This document shows, one piece after another, positions 1-8,786 of a stretch of DNA of 64,000 nucleotides. Where the stretch lies: contig NZ_JAEHOI010000002.1 of assembly GCF_016522535.1 (NCBI RefSeq), forward strand, positions 372,001 to 436,000, written 5' to 3'. The notes under the pieces are model-generated. The model was not told where the DNA came from, did no database searches, and saw only the letters and a program-made list of their open reading frames with translations. A program made the position numbers and the translations under genes. Origin of the DNA: Leucobacter edaphi. GTDB lineage: Bacteria; Actinomycetota; Actinomycetes; Actinomycetales; Microbacteriaceae. Position 1 is the first letter of the stretch; each line of letters starts with the position of its first letter.

Positions 1-1
1 C

Positions 2-217
2 CTGCTCGGCGTGTACGAGGGATATTCGCTGCAGGACCGCGGGGCGTACGGCTTCGGTGAGGAGCCCGATCGGATCATCCTGTTCCGGGAGAATCTACTC
101 GCGCACTGCGAGGATCGGGAGGAGCTCGTGCGGGAGATCCGTGTGACGCTGGTCCATGAGATCGCGCACTTCTTCGGCATCACCGAGGAGCGCATTCACG
201 AACTCGGGTGGGGCTGA
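2..217 (+). CDS. Metallopeptidase family protein (zincin-like), 3' part only
   Basis: The gene runs in from the left edge, so only the last 71 residues are visible. They contain a HEIAH zinc-binding motif (HExxH, visible residues 52-56) near the C terminus. This is the layout of the short actinobacterial metallopeptidase family (COG3824-like), usually about 110-130 residues. The substrate of that family is not established. Its TGA overlaps the ATG of clpS (TGATG), so the two are probably translated together. The clpS neighbourhood suggests a proteostasis context, which is inference. Codon use matches the neighbours. Confidence 0.8.
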   Translation: MLGVYEGYSLQDRGAYGFGEEPDRIILFRENLLAHCEDREELVREIRVTLVHEIAHFFGITEERIHELGWG

Positions 218-510
218 TGGTCGGCGCCGAGTCAGCATCGCAGGCGAGCGGAGCAACGGAACTCGCGCCCGAGCGCCCGTGGCAGACGATCGTGTGGGAC
301 GATCCCGTCAACCTGATGTCCTACGTGTCGTATGTTTTCCGCGTGCATTTCGGCTTCGACCAGGGGAAGGCTGAGGAACTCATGCTGCGGGTGCACACAG
401 TCGGACGCGCGGTCGTCGCGGAGGGGGGCCGTGAGGCGATGGAGATGCACGTCGAGGCGATGCACGGCTACGGACTGTGGGCGACGGTGGGACGCGAGGG
501 GGAATCGTGA
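217..510 (+). CDS. clpS: ATP-dependent Clp protease adaptor ClpS
   Basis: This 97-residue protein fits the ClpS family, which delivers N-degron substrates to the ClpA or ClpC ATPase in the cytosol. The family signature DDPVNLMSYV is at residues 28-37, followed by the helical segment FGFDQGKAEELMLRVH and a second acidic/His region. The start chosen is the ATG overlapping the upstream TGA. An in-frame GTG at 208 is less likely because it lies inside the upstream gene. The 3' end overlaps the next gene through GTGA at 507-510, so three genes form a coupled unit. Confidence 0.93.
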   Translation: MVGAESASQASGATELAPERPWQTIVWDDPVNLMSYVSYVFRVHFGFDQGKAEELMLRVHTVGRAVVAEGGREAMEMHVEAMHGYGLWATVGREGES

Positions 511-1103
511 AGTTGCGCCCCGTACCGGGCGGCTCGCTGGTCCTGATTCTCGACGGCGATGAGGCGGGCATGCTGGACCAGCTCGTCGTGCAGCTCATTC
601 AGCTGCTGCAGAGCCACAGCGGCACGTCGATGGATCCCGATCCGCTGTTCGCGAGCCTCGAGGTCGGCGGCACCGAGGAGACGCCGGACGATCCGGCGCT
701 CGCGCGGCTCTTCCCCGACGCGTTCGAGGATGAGGCGGATGCCTCGCGCTTCCGGCGCGTGTCCGAGCAGGGGCTGCTGAACCGCAAGTTGCAGGACGCC
801 TTCGAGGTCACCTCGGCGCTCGGGGTCGACACGCTCCGGGGGTTCGGGGGCGAAGAGGACGAGAAAACCTCGGTCGAGGTGGAGATCACCCCGGCATCGC
901 TGCCGGCCTGGGTGCGCACCGTCACGGCGCTGCGCCTCGCGATCGCCGCGAGGATTGGCCTGGAGTCCGACGCGGACCACGCGCGCCTCCGTGAGGACGA
1001 GGAGACCCGCGGCACGGTGCTCGTGTTCGATTGGCTGGCGGCGATCCTCGAGTCGGTGCTGGCGATCATGGTGGGTCGCGACGGCTCGGCCGATACGGCA
1101 TGA
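507..1103 (+). CDS. DUF2017 family protein
   Basis: A 198-residue acidic protein that starts VKLRPVPGG and matches the DUF2017 family, which commonly follows clpS in actinobacteria; no biochemical role is known. The GTG start overlaps the clpS stop (GTGA), indicating translational coupling. The upstream in-frame ATG at 477 would overlap clpS by 34 bases and is not preferred. No signal peptide or membrane segment is seen. The conserved placement argues for a link with Clp-mediated proteolysis, but that is inference. Confidence 0.8.
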   Translation: MKLRPVPGGSLVLILDGDEAGMLDQLVVQLIQLLQSHSGTSMDPDPLFASLEVGGTEETPDDPALARLFPDAFEDEADASRFRRVSEQGLLNRKLQDAFEVTSALGVDTLRGFGGEEDEKTSVEVEITPASLPAWVRTVTALRLAIAARIGLESDADHARLREDEETRGTVLVFDWLAAILESVLAIMVGRDGSADTA

Positions 1104-1110
1104 TCGTGCC

Positions 1111-1539
1111 ATGGGATCTGACGTAAAAACGCATCCGACCGGCGCAGACGTTGCGGAGTTCCTCGACGCCGCCGTCCCGGCGAAGCGCCGCGTCGACGGG
1201 CTCGCGCTCGCCGAGATCTTCCGCGAGGTCACGGGCGTCGAGCCCGTGATGTGGGGGCCGACGATTGTCGGGTACGGCAGCTACCGCTACCTGTCGCCGG
1301 ATGGGCGGCGCACGGGGGACTGGCCGAAGGTCGGGTTCTCGCCCAGGAAGGCGCAGCTGTCGATCTACGGGCTCAAGGACCTGCCAGCGGGCGCAGAGCG
1401 CTTGCCGGCGCTCGGGAAGTACACGGAGGGCGCGGGCTGCGTCTACGTGCGCAAGCTGGAGGACATCGACCTCGACGTGCTGCGGGAACTCATCGCGATC
1501 GCATGGACCCGCCAGGACGATCCGCGGCTCGGCTCCTAG
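1111..1539 (+). CDS. DUF1801 domain-containing protein
   Basis: A 142-residue protein with the DUF1801 pattern: an N-terminal helix, then VMWGPTIVGYGSYRY, GFSPRKAQLSIYG and a C-terminal YVRKLEDID segment. The function of this small alpha/beta family is unknown. The start is the ATG at 1111, seven bases after the DUF2017 stop. A CATGAT hexamer six bases upstream could serve as a -10 for a leaderless transcript. Its TAG stop shares the tetranucleotide CTAG with the stop of the convergent orn gene. Confidence 0.8.
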   Translation: MGSDVKTHPTGADVAEFLDAAVPAKRRVDGLALAEIFREVTGVEPVMWGPTIVGYGSYRYLSPDGRRTGDWPKVGFSPRKAQLSIYGLKDLPAGAERLPALGKYTEGAGCVYVRKLEDIDLDVLRELIAIAWTRQDDPRLGS

Positions 1540-2204
1540 GCCTGGATCTCGCTCTCGCTCTCGGGCGCTTCGGAGGGGCCGTCGATCAGGGGAGCGTACC
1601 GCTCCAGGAGCGGCTTCGCGAGCGCATCGGAGGCGGCCTTGTCGGGGCCAGGCTGCGCGATCATGACGGCGTCCCGGAAGTAGGCGAGCTCCTGGATCGA
1701 CTCCGCGATGTCGGCGAGCGCGCGGTGGCCGCCGCGCTTCTCCGGGGCCGAGAAGTACGCTGCCGTGTACCAGCGGCGGCTGAGCTCCTTGATCGTGGAG
1801 ACGTCGATACTGCGGTAGTGCAGGCGCTCGTCGAGCGTCGGCATGTACTTCGAGATGAATCGTCGGTCCATGCCGATCGTGTTGCCCGCGACGAGCGGCC
1901 GGCGGCCGGCGGTGACGAGACCGCGCAGGTACTCGATGACCCGGCGTTCTGCTTCCTCGACGGTCACTCCGGCTTCGATCCGAGTGAGCAGCCCGGAGGC
2001 CTCGTGCATCCCGCGCACGAAGTCGTTCATGTGGGCGAGCGCCTCGGCGCCCGGATTGATGACGATCTCGAAGCCCGGATCGAGCGGGGTGAGATCGAAA
2101 TCGGTGACGATCACGGCGATCTCGCACAGGCCGTCGGCGTCGACGTCGAGCCCGGTCATCTCGCAGTCGATCCAGACGATCTGCTCCGCGGGGGTGTTCG
2201 ACAC
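1536..2204 (-). CDS. orn: Oligoribonuclease (3'-5' exoribonuclease for short oligonucleotides)
   Basis: A 222-residue DEDDh-family exonuclease that degrades 2-5 nt RNA to mononucleotides in the cytosol. The catalytic set is visible: D13 and E15 in WIDCEMTGLD, D113 in NTIGMD, and H160/D165 in GGHRALADI. The GTG start was chosen because GAGGAG lies about seven bases upstream and because homologues begin close to this point. The longer open frame upstream runs through the divergent def promoter. A short acidic C-terminal tail follows the core. The gene is convergent with the DUF1801 gene and divergent from def. Confidence 0.93.
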   Translation of the reverse strand: MSNTPAEQIVWIDCEMTGLDVDADGLCEIAVIVTDFDLTPLDPGFEIVINPGAEALAHMNDFVRGMHEASGLLTRIEAGVTVEEAERRVIEYLRGLVTAGRRPLVAGNTIGMDRRFISKYMPTLDERLHYRSIDVSTIKELSRRWYTAAYFSAPEKRGGHRALADIAESIQELAYFRDAVMIAQPGPDKAASDALAKPLLERYAPLIDGPSEAPESESEIQA

Positions 2205-2307
2205 TGTGGCTCCTCGAATGCTCGGTATTGCTCTCGGGGCGGCGCCCCGAGGAAACAGTCTATCGAGGGGGACAGTGCGGGACCGAGGCGCCTCTATGCT
2301 GGTCTGC

Positions 2308-2871
2308 ATGGCTGTTCTTCCCATTACGATCTGCGGCGATCCCGTGCTGCACCGCCCCGCGGCGCCGGTCACCGAGTTCGACGCTTCGCTCCGCACACTC
2401 GTCGATGACATGTTTGAGACCACCCTCGCGGCGCCGGGCGTCGGTCTGGCAGCGCCCCAGGTCGGCATCGGGAAGCGTCTGTTCGTGTGGATGTACGAGG
2501 ATCAGGATGAAGCGCCGGAGAACGGTGTGGCGATCAATCCGGAGCTGTGGATCGCGCCGATCGAGCCCGGGCTGCCGGGCGAGGACGAGGTGGAGGGATG
2601 CCTGTCCTTCCCCGGTGAGCGCTTCGCCCTGCGTCGTTCGGCACGCGCGCTGCTGCGGGCCCACGATATCGACGGGAAGCCGTTCGAGATCGAGGCGAGC
2701 GGATGGTTCGCCCGGATCCTGCAGCACGAGTTCGATCACCTCGAGGGGCTGCTCTACGTCGATCGTCTCGTGCACCCGGAGAGCCGGGGCGCCCAGAAGG
2801 CGGAGCGCAAGAACGGCTGGGGCAAGCCGGGTCTGAGCTGGCTTCCGGGGCGCGACGACCTCGAGGGCTAG
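2308..2871 (+). CDS. def: Peptide deformylase
   Basis: A 187-residue metalloenzyme that removes the formyl group from nascent proteins. All three family motifs are present: GVGLAAPQ at 44-51, EGCLS at 96-100 and HEFDH at 140-144, giving the Cys/His/His metal ligands. The start chosen is the ATG at 2308, which sits seven bases after TATGCT (2295-2300). That fits a leaderless promoter, and there is no Shine-Dalgarno sequence. An ATG at 2296 would lie within the -10 element. The stop shares CTAG with the convergent MFS gene. Confidence 0.95.
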   Translation: MAVLPITICGDPVLHRPAAPVTEFDASLRTLVDDMFETTLAAPGVGLAAPQVGIGKRLFVWMYEDQDEAPENGVAINPELWIAPIEPGLPGEDEVEGCLSFPGERFALRRSARALLRAHDIDGKPFEIEASGWFARILQHEFDHLEGLLYVDRLVHPESRGAQKAERKNGWGKPGLSWLPGRDDLEG

Positions 2872-4079
2872 CCCTTCGGTCGCGTGTCCTCCTGCAGCGT
2901 GCGGGAGTCGGGGAGGGCGAGCCAGGTCATAGCCGCGATAGCGATCAGGCCAGCGGTGACGCCGAACGCCCACCCGAATCCGGCCACGTCGACGAGGGCT
3001 CCCGCGATGAGCGGACCGAGCACGCCGCCGAGGTCGCTCGTCATGGAGTACGCCGCGACGACGTTGCCGCCCCTGCGCTGCGCGAGCACATCCGCGAGCA
3101 CGGCCTGCTGCCCGGGGTTGGCGAGCGCGGAACCGGCACCCGCGAGCAGCATGACGGCTGCGGCGATCAGGATCGTGGGCGACGCCGGCAGCGCGGCGTA
3201 GGTGATGGTGAGGACCGCGAGACCGATCACGAGCATCGGCTTGCGTCCGACCGTGTCGTTCCAGCGGCCTGACGGGAAGATCAAGACGGCGTTGCCGGCC
3301 GCGTACGCTGCGAGCACCCACGCCGCAGCTGCCGCGTCCCCTCCGTGGGCGACGGCGACGAGGATCGGGATCACCGAGACGCGCACGCCGAAGGACGACC
3401 AGCCGAACGCGAACACCGAGAGCAGCAGCGCGCGGTACTGGGGGACACGGAGCGCTTCGCGAAGGGTGAGCTCGGACTCCGCTTCTGCACCCCGCACCGG
3501 GCTCGCCGCGGAGGGGGAGTTGCGCAGGGCGATCGCGACGACGGTCGCGGCGGCGAGGAGGGTCACGAAGTAGAAGACGAACGGCGCCCGCAGGCCGAAG
3601 CCCGCGACGATTCCTCCGAACACCGGACCCAGCAGGCCGCCGAGCAGGAACCCCGCCGCGTTGAGGCTCGCCACGCGGCCGCGCGCTGCTGGCGGGCTGA
3701 CCTTGATGAGCAGCGCCGTCGCCGCGACCGTGAACATCGTCGATCCGATGCCGCCGATCCCGCGGAGGATCACGAACTGGGTGTAGTCCTGGGCGAGCGC
3801 TGCGGCGCCGGTCGAGGCGGCGACGATCAGGATCCCCGCGGTGTAGCTCATCCGCTCGCCGAAGCGGCCGACCACCCATCCGGCGAGCGGGGCGGAGAGC
3901 AGCCGCATCAGCGCGAAGGCGCTGACGATCGCCGACGCCGCGAAGCTCGAGACCCCGAATTCGAGCGCGAACTGGGGAATTGCGGGAGCGACAACGCCGT
4001 ACCCGAGCGCGACGGTGAAGCCTCCGGCGACGAGCGCCCACACCTCGAACGGGAGTCGAGTCCGAGGAGCGCTGGCCAT
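2868..4079 (-). CDS. MFS transporter
   Basis: A 403-residue membrane protein with about 12 hydrophobic segments and the MFS loop signature GWVVGRFGERM between the second and third segments; a related loop (GRWNDTVGRKPM) follows the mid-protein break. The substrate cannot be read from sequence; an exporter of the drug/sugar type is the usual guess. The ATG at 4079 overlaps the TGA of the upstream LuxR gene on the minus strand (TGATG), and a GTG lies at 4082. The gene is therefore translationally coupled to its probable regulator. Its 3' end is convergent with def. Confidence 0.85.
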   Translation of the reverse strand: MASAPRTRLPFEVWALVAGGFTVALGYGVVAPAIPQFALEFGVSSFAASAIVSAFALMRLLSAPLAGWVVGRFGERMSYTAGILIVAASTGAAALAQDYTQFVILRGIGGIGSTMFTVAATALLIKVSPPAARGRVASLNAAGFLLGGLLGPVFGGIVAGFGLRAPFVFYFVTLLAAATVVAIALRNSPSAASPVRGAEAESELTLREALRVPQYRALLLSVFAFGWSSFGVRVSVIPILVAVAHGGDAAAAAWVLAAYAAGNAVLIFPSGRWNDTVGRKPMLVIGLAVLTITYAALPASPTILIAAAVMLLAGAGSALANPGQQAVLADVLAQRRGGNVVAAYSMTSDLGGVLGPLIAGALVDVAGFGWAFGVTAGLIAIAAMTWLALPDSRTLQEDTRPKG

Positions 4080-5707
4080 CACTCCAGCCTATCTGGGGCC
4101 GGGTGCGGTGGAGGCTTCACCTGGCTGTCGGAGAGCAGCCCGAGCAGGGCCGCCCTGCCGATCGCGTCGCTCCGTGTTTTCGCGTTGAGCTTCTTGAATA
4201 CGGAGCGCTGATGCGTCTTCACCGTGTTCTCCGAGATGAAGAGCCTGGCCGCGATCTCCTTGCGGTTGCGGCCGCTCGCGAGCTCTGCAAGGACCTCCGA
4301 TTCCCGCCGGGTGAGCGAGAGCGGCACCGCGGTAATGCCCGGTCCCGGGAGGTGCGTCAGGGTCTCCTCCTCGACCTGTGCCTTGCTCAGCACCTGCAGC
4401 CGCCGGACGGGCGCGGGGAAGACGGTGAGGTCGGGTTCGGTGAGCCCGCCCCACCGGTGCGCCGCGCGATCGAGCTCCTCGGCGGCGAAGGCTGGCCGGC
4501 CGCGCCTGAGGTGCACCTCCGCGATGAGCGAGACGCGAACGAGGTCGAGTCGACGCAGCTCCGCGGTGTGATCGGCGAGTGCCGTTGCGGCCAGCAGCGC
4601 GGATTTCGTGTCTCCGGATTCGAGGTCGGCCTGGGCCAGGAAGAGCTTCGTGAAGACGAGCTCCGGATCTGCGTGGAGCAGGTGCGCCCGTGCGGCGTCG
4701 AACGCCCCCTCCGCGATTGCGAGCTTGGCCGAGGCCAGCCGGAACGCGCTTCTGATGAATCCGTCCGCCCGGTGCGGGACGGGGTGCGCCGCGCTGCGCT
4801 GGCGCAGGCGCAGCGCGGCCTCGTGGATCCTCCCGGCCCTGCTGAGGAGGATCTGCTCCGTGATTACGAGGAACGGCCAGGCCTCGCCGATGAGGTGCGT
4901 CGGCACCCGATCGAGGAGTTCGAGGCTTTGCGCGGGGGGAGCGAGGAGGGCCTCAGCGAGCCGCGTCGTGACGTCGATGACCGCCTCGTACCAGCTTCCC
5001 GTCCGCGGGAGCTCCTCAGCGACATCGAGGTGGCCACGGGCCACGCGAGGATCTCCGAAGGCCGCGTGAATGAGGGCGGCGCGGACCCGGGCGTCCCTCA
5101 CGATGAAGGGGAGCTGGGGGAGTGACGCGTCTTGCACGGAGACGAAGGCCCTGAGCGCCTCGTCGCAGCGTCCCGCGAGGCACAGGGAGACGCCGTACTC
5201 GTGCACGATAAACGGGTGATAGAACTTCGTCGCCTCGTGCTGCGATGCGCTCTGGGGGAGTGATTCGAGGAGCTCGCCGAGGCGCGTCGCGGCGCGGGCC
5301 GGCTGGCCGAGCCTCCTGAGCAGCAGCGCATCGAGCAGCCCGGCGAGCAGGGAGCTGCAGTCGTTCGGCTGCCGGGCGTTCCAGAGCTTTCGAGCGCGTT
5401 CGTTGCCGCTCCCGCCCGTGGTCTCGGCGGCCCCCATCATGGTCAGGAGTACGGTGCGGTCGCCCCGGAAATAGGCGTCGAGCGCGTGCGCCGGAGTGAG
5501 GGAGCGTCGCTGCCGCGGCGTGGCCGCGGCGAGGATGTCCGAGAGCTCGTTCGGGGCGAGCGCGAACCAGGCCTCGAGCGGCTGAGAGGAGATAATGCCG
5601 AGGGCCCGGCCGTGTTCGCCGTCACGGTGAGCAAGACGAATCTCATTTTCGACGTGACTGATGATCCAGCGATCGTCTTCCCCACGCCATTCCCGCGAAT
5701 ACCACAT
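4079..5707 (-). CDS. LuxR-family transcriptional regulator with TPR-like helical body
   Basis: A 542-residue protein whose C terminus (about residues 472-514) is a LuxR/GerE helix-turn-helix: LTRRESEVLAELASGR, then ISENTVKTHQRSVFKKL. The preceding roughly 450 residues are Ala/Leu/Arg-rich helical repeats resembling the TPR region of MalT-like regulators, but no N-terminal P-loop ATPase is present. The ATG at 5707 follows AGGAGG by four bases; the frame stays open to 5866 without a better ribosome site. It is coupled to the MFS gene and divergent from the pilus locus. It could therefore control either, which is inference only. Confidence 0.82.
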   Translation of the reverse strand: MWYSREWRGEDDRWIISHVENEIRLAHRDGEHGRALGIISSQPLEAWFALAPNELSDILAAATPRQRRSLTPAHALDAYFRGDRTVLLTMMGAAETTGGSGNERARKLWNARQPNDCSSLLAGLLDALLLRRLGQPARAATRLGELLESLPQSASQHEATKFYHPFIVHEYGVSLCLAGRCDEALRAFVSVQDASLPQLPFIVRDARVRAALIHAAFGDPRVARGHLDVAEELPRTGSWYEAVIDVTTRLAEALLAPPAQSLELLDRVPTHLIGEAWPFLVITEQILLSRAGRIHEAALRLRQRSAAHPVPHRADGFIRSAFRLASAKLAIAEGAFDAARAHLLHADPELVFTKLFLAQADLESGDTKSALLAATALADHTAELRRLDLVRVSLIAEVHLRRGRPAFAAEELDRAAHRWGGLTEPDLTVFPAPVRRLQVLSKAQVEEETLTHLPGPGITAVPLSLTRRESEVLAELASGRNRKEIAARLFISENTVKTHQRSVFKKLNAKTRSDAIGRAALLGLLSDSQVKPPPHPAPDRLE

Positions 5708-6207
5708 CACCCCTCCTCGCCCCCACGAGCACTGCCGCATCGGCAGCTGATCATCTATGACCATATGGCGATTTAGGTCATCAACTTGGACCCAATGCTC
5801 TGATCTGTGGAGAGATTGTCCAAACAACTTGGTTGTGGGCGACGCCCTTCTTCTCACCCTCCCCAAAAAGGGAAGTGCCCGGTGAGAGCGACTTTTGTCG
5901 CCACCAGGGGTGAGTTGTGGAAAGTGAATCGCCGAGGAGTCCTCACCCTATTCACTTGTATAGACCACCCGAGGGGTGAGATTGGGCTGAGTTCATCCTT
6001 CCGCCTGGGCGTGAAGATTCCGCTTGTGTCAGCCTGGGATTAGGTTCGCCCAGATGCGGACCGAATACGAGGGCAGGAGCCGCACGGGTAGGGGCCGTGA
6101 AGTCGCTCCGCCGACGACCGCACAGGGGTACATCTTCCCGTCTTCCGGCATGCCCGGGGTGGGGCGGTGACGCGTGCCCGGTGACGAGGAAACGGAGTCA
6201 GGGAGTG
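5708..6207. promoter_or_regulatory. Divergent LuxR/pilus intergenic region with repeated motifs
   Basis: About 500 bases separate the divergent LuxR gene and the pilus operon, and no convincing gene lies here. The heptamer GGGTGAG occurs four times in alternating orientation, at 5853-5859 (-), 5908-5914 (+), 5942-5948 (-) and 5974-5980 (+). CAACTTGG occurs twice on the plus strand (5782-5789 and 5825-5832), and the second copy sits in the inverted repeat CCAAacaacTTGG. A TGTATA at 5957-5962 could be a -10 for the pilus operon, though no good -35 is seen. Base composition is less GC-rich than the flanking genes. Operator function is inferred. Confidence 0.45.
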
Positions 6208-8736
6208 ATGGATCGCGATCCGGCCGAAACGCCGGAGAGGAAATCGAAGTGCATCCCGAGCCAGGAGCGAGGGAAGCAGCGGAAGCCTCGCGCAACTGCC
6301 GCGATTGCGGCACCGGGCCGCCATCAAGGCCGGTCGATGCGAAGCCGCCGCGCCAAGGAACGTGTTCGAGCGCTCAGTCGGAGAGTGGGGGTCGTGCTCA
6401 TGGCAGGTGCCGTCCTGGCGACCAGTGTCGTGCTGGGCTCCGAGGCCCCCGAGGCCGAGGCCGACTCCGCGCTGCGTTGCGAGGCCGGATACACCTACTC
6501 GGTCTCGAAGGACGGCTACCTCCGCGAGATCGACCCTGCCGGCAGAGTGACCCAGGTCGGGAGCGGCAAGTGGCGCGGCTCGAGCATCAACGGCCTCGGA
6601 ATCTCGCAGGGCGGCACGGAGGCGTTCGCGTACGAGCGCTGGCATGATTCCTCCAACCACGGCCAGGCCCGAGGTGCGACGATCCTCCGATACGACGCCG
6701 CGACAGGCGCCTTCCGCAACACCGATGACTTCTACAACACCAAGATCAACGGCAACCTCATTGCTGGAGCAGTCGATCTGTCCACGGGGAAGTACTGGTT
6801 CGGAGGCTTCGAGGGCGTCAACCGCGGGCCGGGGCGCTATGAACTCCGGTTCCAACTCTTCGAATACGACCCGGCAAAGAGTGGGACCCCCCAGGCATTC
6901 ACGCCGATCGGGTATTTCTGGACCGGACACACGTACCAGGCCTGGGAGCCCACACCGGCGGCGAACGGCGACATGGCCTTCGACGCCGTCGGAAACCTGT
7001 ACGCGGTTCGTGCGAGCGCGACCACGATGAACATCTACACGGTCACCGCCGAGGAACTCCGCGACAATCTGGGCGGCGAGCTCCAGGCCCACGCTACCCC
7101 AACCGCCCCCGTGGCGATCCCTGCCACCAACGGCATCGCGTTCGACGCTGACGGCACCGTCAACCTGGGAGCCGAGCGGTCCGTGAACCGGCACGACCCG
7201 AACACGTGGCGAGTCATCGAATCGCGGACGAGGGATCTGCAGGGCAGCACGGATCTCGCGAACTGCGCCTCGCCTGCTTCCCTGACGCTGCGGAAGAACC
7301 TGGTCTCCCGGTCCGCCCCGTCGGATCAGTTCAAACTCGCCATTAGCCGAGGCGCCACCGAACTCGACAGCCAGGTCACAACGGGAAACCGCCTCGGTGT
7401 CCAACACGAGACCGCAGGGCCCACTCCCGTGGTGAGCGGCGACACCTACCGAATCTCCGAAACCGGGGCGGCGGGCGCCGACCTCGCGGACTACGACTCT
7501 GAGTGGGTGTGTCGGAACGAGACAACGGGCGCAGAGCTCGCCCGCGGCACCGGAACGAGCGGAGACCTGACGATACCCACGGCGACATCAACGGTCGGAC
7601 CGCGAATCGTCTGCGACTTCACGAACCAGGCGCGGGGCACGCTCACGCTCGTGAAGGACTTCGATATCGAATACGGCGCCGAAGCGAAGCCGGAGAACTG
7701 GACCCTCCACGCGACACCGGAGGGCGGATCTCGCGTCGACTTCGCCTCGGGCGAGACCAAGCAGGTCGATGTCGGAGTGCACACGATCGGCGAGGACACC
7801 CAGAAGGGCTATGAGCTGAAGGACGTGAGCTGCGAAGCGAACGGGAAACCCCTCCCGGTCTCTCCCGACGGGAAGGTCACCCTCCCGGCGAACGCCAAAT
7901 CGGTCTGCACCCTCACCAATACCGACCTGCCCGGATCGGTGAAATGGGCAAAGACCGACAGCGTCACCGAAAAACCGATCGGCGGATCCGAATGGACCAT
8001 CGAGGGGCCAGGCGGAAAACGCACGGTCGTCGACCACGTCGGAGACAGCGGATACACGGGACTCGACACCGACCCCGCCCCGGGCAAGCTCTCGGTCGGC
8101 ACGCTGAGCCGCGGTGACTACACGCTCCAGGAGACCCAGGCACCCGCGGGATACGAGATCACCAACGGAGCGAAGATCCCGTTCACGATCGCCAGCACGG
8201 AACACGAGGTCGAACTCCCCGCAGTCACCAACCGGAAGCTCCTCACGTTCGCGATCGAGAAGTACGCGTTCGCGGACCAGGGAAGCAGCGCGCCCGAGCT
8301 GATCGACGGAGCCGAGTTCGCGATCCATCGCGACGACGGGGGAGCGCCCGGTGACGAAGTCGTGGACGCGGTGTCGCCCGACTCCACAGGAACCTTCACG
8401 GTCAGCGGACTCGCGCCGGGAAGCTACTGGCTCCTGGAGACGAAGGCACCCGCGGGATACGCCCGCCTGGTGGAACCCGTCCCGTTCAGCGTGATCCACA
8501 ACAAGACCCACCCGAACGGGGCACTCGAACTGATCGGAAAACCCGATCCGCTGATCGAACTGAGCGATGACCTCACGACGATCCGCGTCAACGACGCCCG
8601 CACCGTTGCGCTTCCAGAAGCTGGCGGTCCGGGGAGCGGGGACCACGCCCTGTGGGGCGCGCTCGCCGCAGGGGCCGGCCTGACCGTGCTCACGGCGCTG
8701 TCCGTGCTGCAGCGCCGCAGGAAGGAAGTGGCATGA
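6208..8736 (+). CDS. LPEAG-anchored surface protein with propeller-like head and Cna-B/SpaA domains (probable pilus tip)
   Basis: An 842-residue exported protein. A hydrophobic signal segment (about 61-77) ends near AEA-D at 85. Residues about 90-390 form a repetitive beta-rich head (GYTYSVSKDGYLREI, LGISQGGTEAFAYERW) resembling a propeller. Prealbumin-like segments and two Cna-B/SpaA-type domains with E-boxes (YTLQETQAPAGYEI, YWLLETKAPAGYAR) follow. The C terminus is a sorting signal, LPEAG (about 802-806), a hydrophobic helix and RRRK. Thr is replaced by Ala in the LPXTG motif. The start is uncertain: the ATG at 6337 would give a more usual signal peptide. The next gene follows directly, so this is the first gene of the pilus operon and a likely tip adhesin. 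Confidence 0.85.
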   Translation: MDRDPAETPERKSKCIPSQERGKQRKPRATAAIAAPGRHQGRSMRSRRAKERVRALSRRVGVVLMAGAVLATSVVLGSEAPEAEADSALRCEAGYTYSVSKDGYLREIDPAGRVTQVGSGKWRGSSINGLGISQGGTEAFAYERWHDSSNHGQARGATILRYDAATGAFRNTDDFYNTKINGNLIAGAVDLSTGKYWFGGFEGVNRGPGRYELRFQLFEYDPAKSGTPQAFTPIGYFWTGHTYQAWEPTPAANGDMAFDAVGNLYAVRASATTMNIYTVTAEELRDNLGGELQAHATPTAPVAIPATNGIAFDADGTVNLGAERSVNRHDPNTWRVIESRTRDLQGSTDLANCASPASLTLRKNLVSRSAPSDQFKLAISRGATELDSQVTTGNRLGVQHETAGPTPVVSGDTYRISETGAAGADLADYDSEWVCRNETTGAELARGTGTSGDLTIPTATSTVGPRIVCDFTNQARGTLTLVKDFDIEYGAEAKPENWTLHATPEGGSRVDFASGETKQVDVGVHTIGEDTQKGYELKDVSCEANGKPLPVSPDGKVTLPANAKSVCTLTNTDLPGSVKWAKTDSVTEKPIGGSEWTIEGPGGKRTVVDHVGDSGYTGLDTDPAPGKLSVGTLSRGDYTLQETQAPAGYEITNGAKIPFTIASTEHEVELPAVTNRKLLTFAIEKYAFADQGSSAPELIDGAEFAIHRDDGGAPGDEVVDAVSPDSTGTFTVSGLAPGSYWLLETKAPAGYARLVEPVPFSVIHNKTHPNGALELIGKPDPLIELSDDLTTIRVNDARTVALPEAGGPGSGDHALWGALAAGAGLTVLTALSVLQRRRKEVA

Positions 8737-8786
8737 CCGTTGTGACCCACCGACCACCAACCAGTCCAAACGAAAGGGAAACGAAG

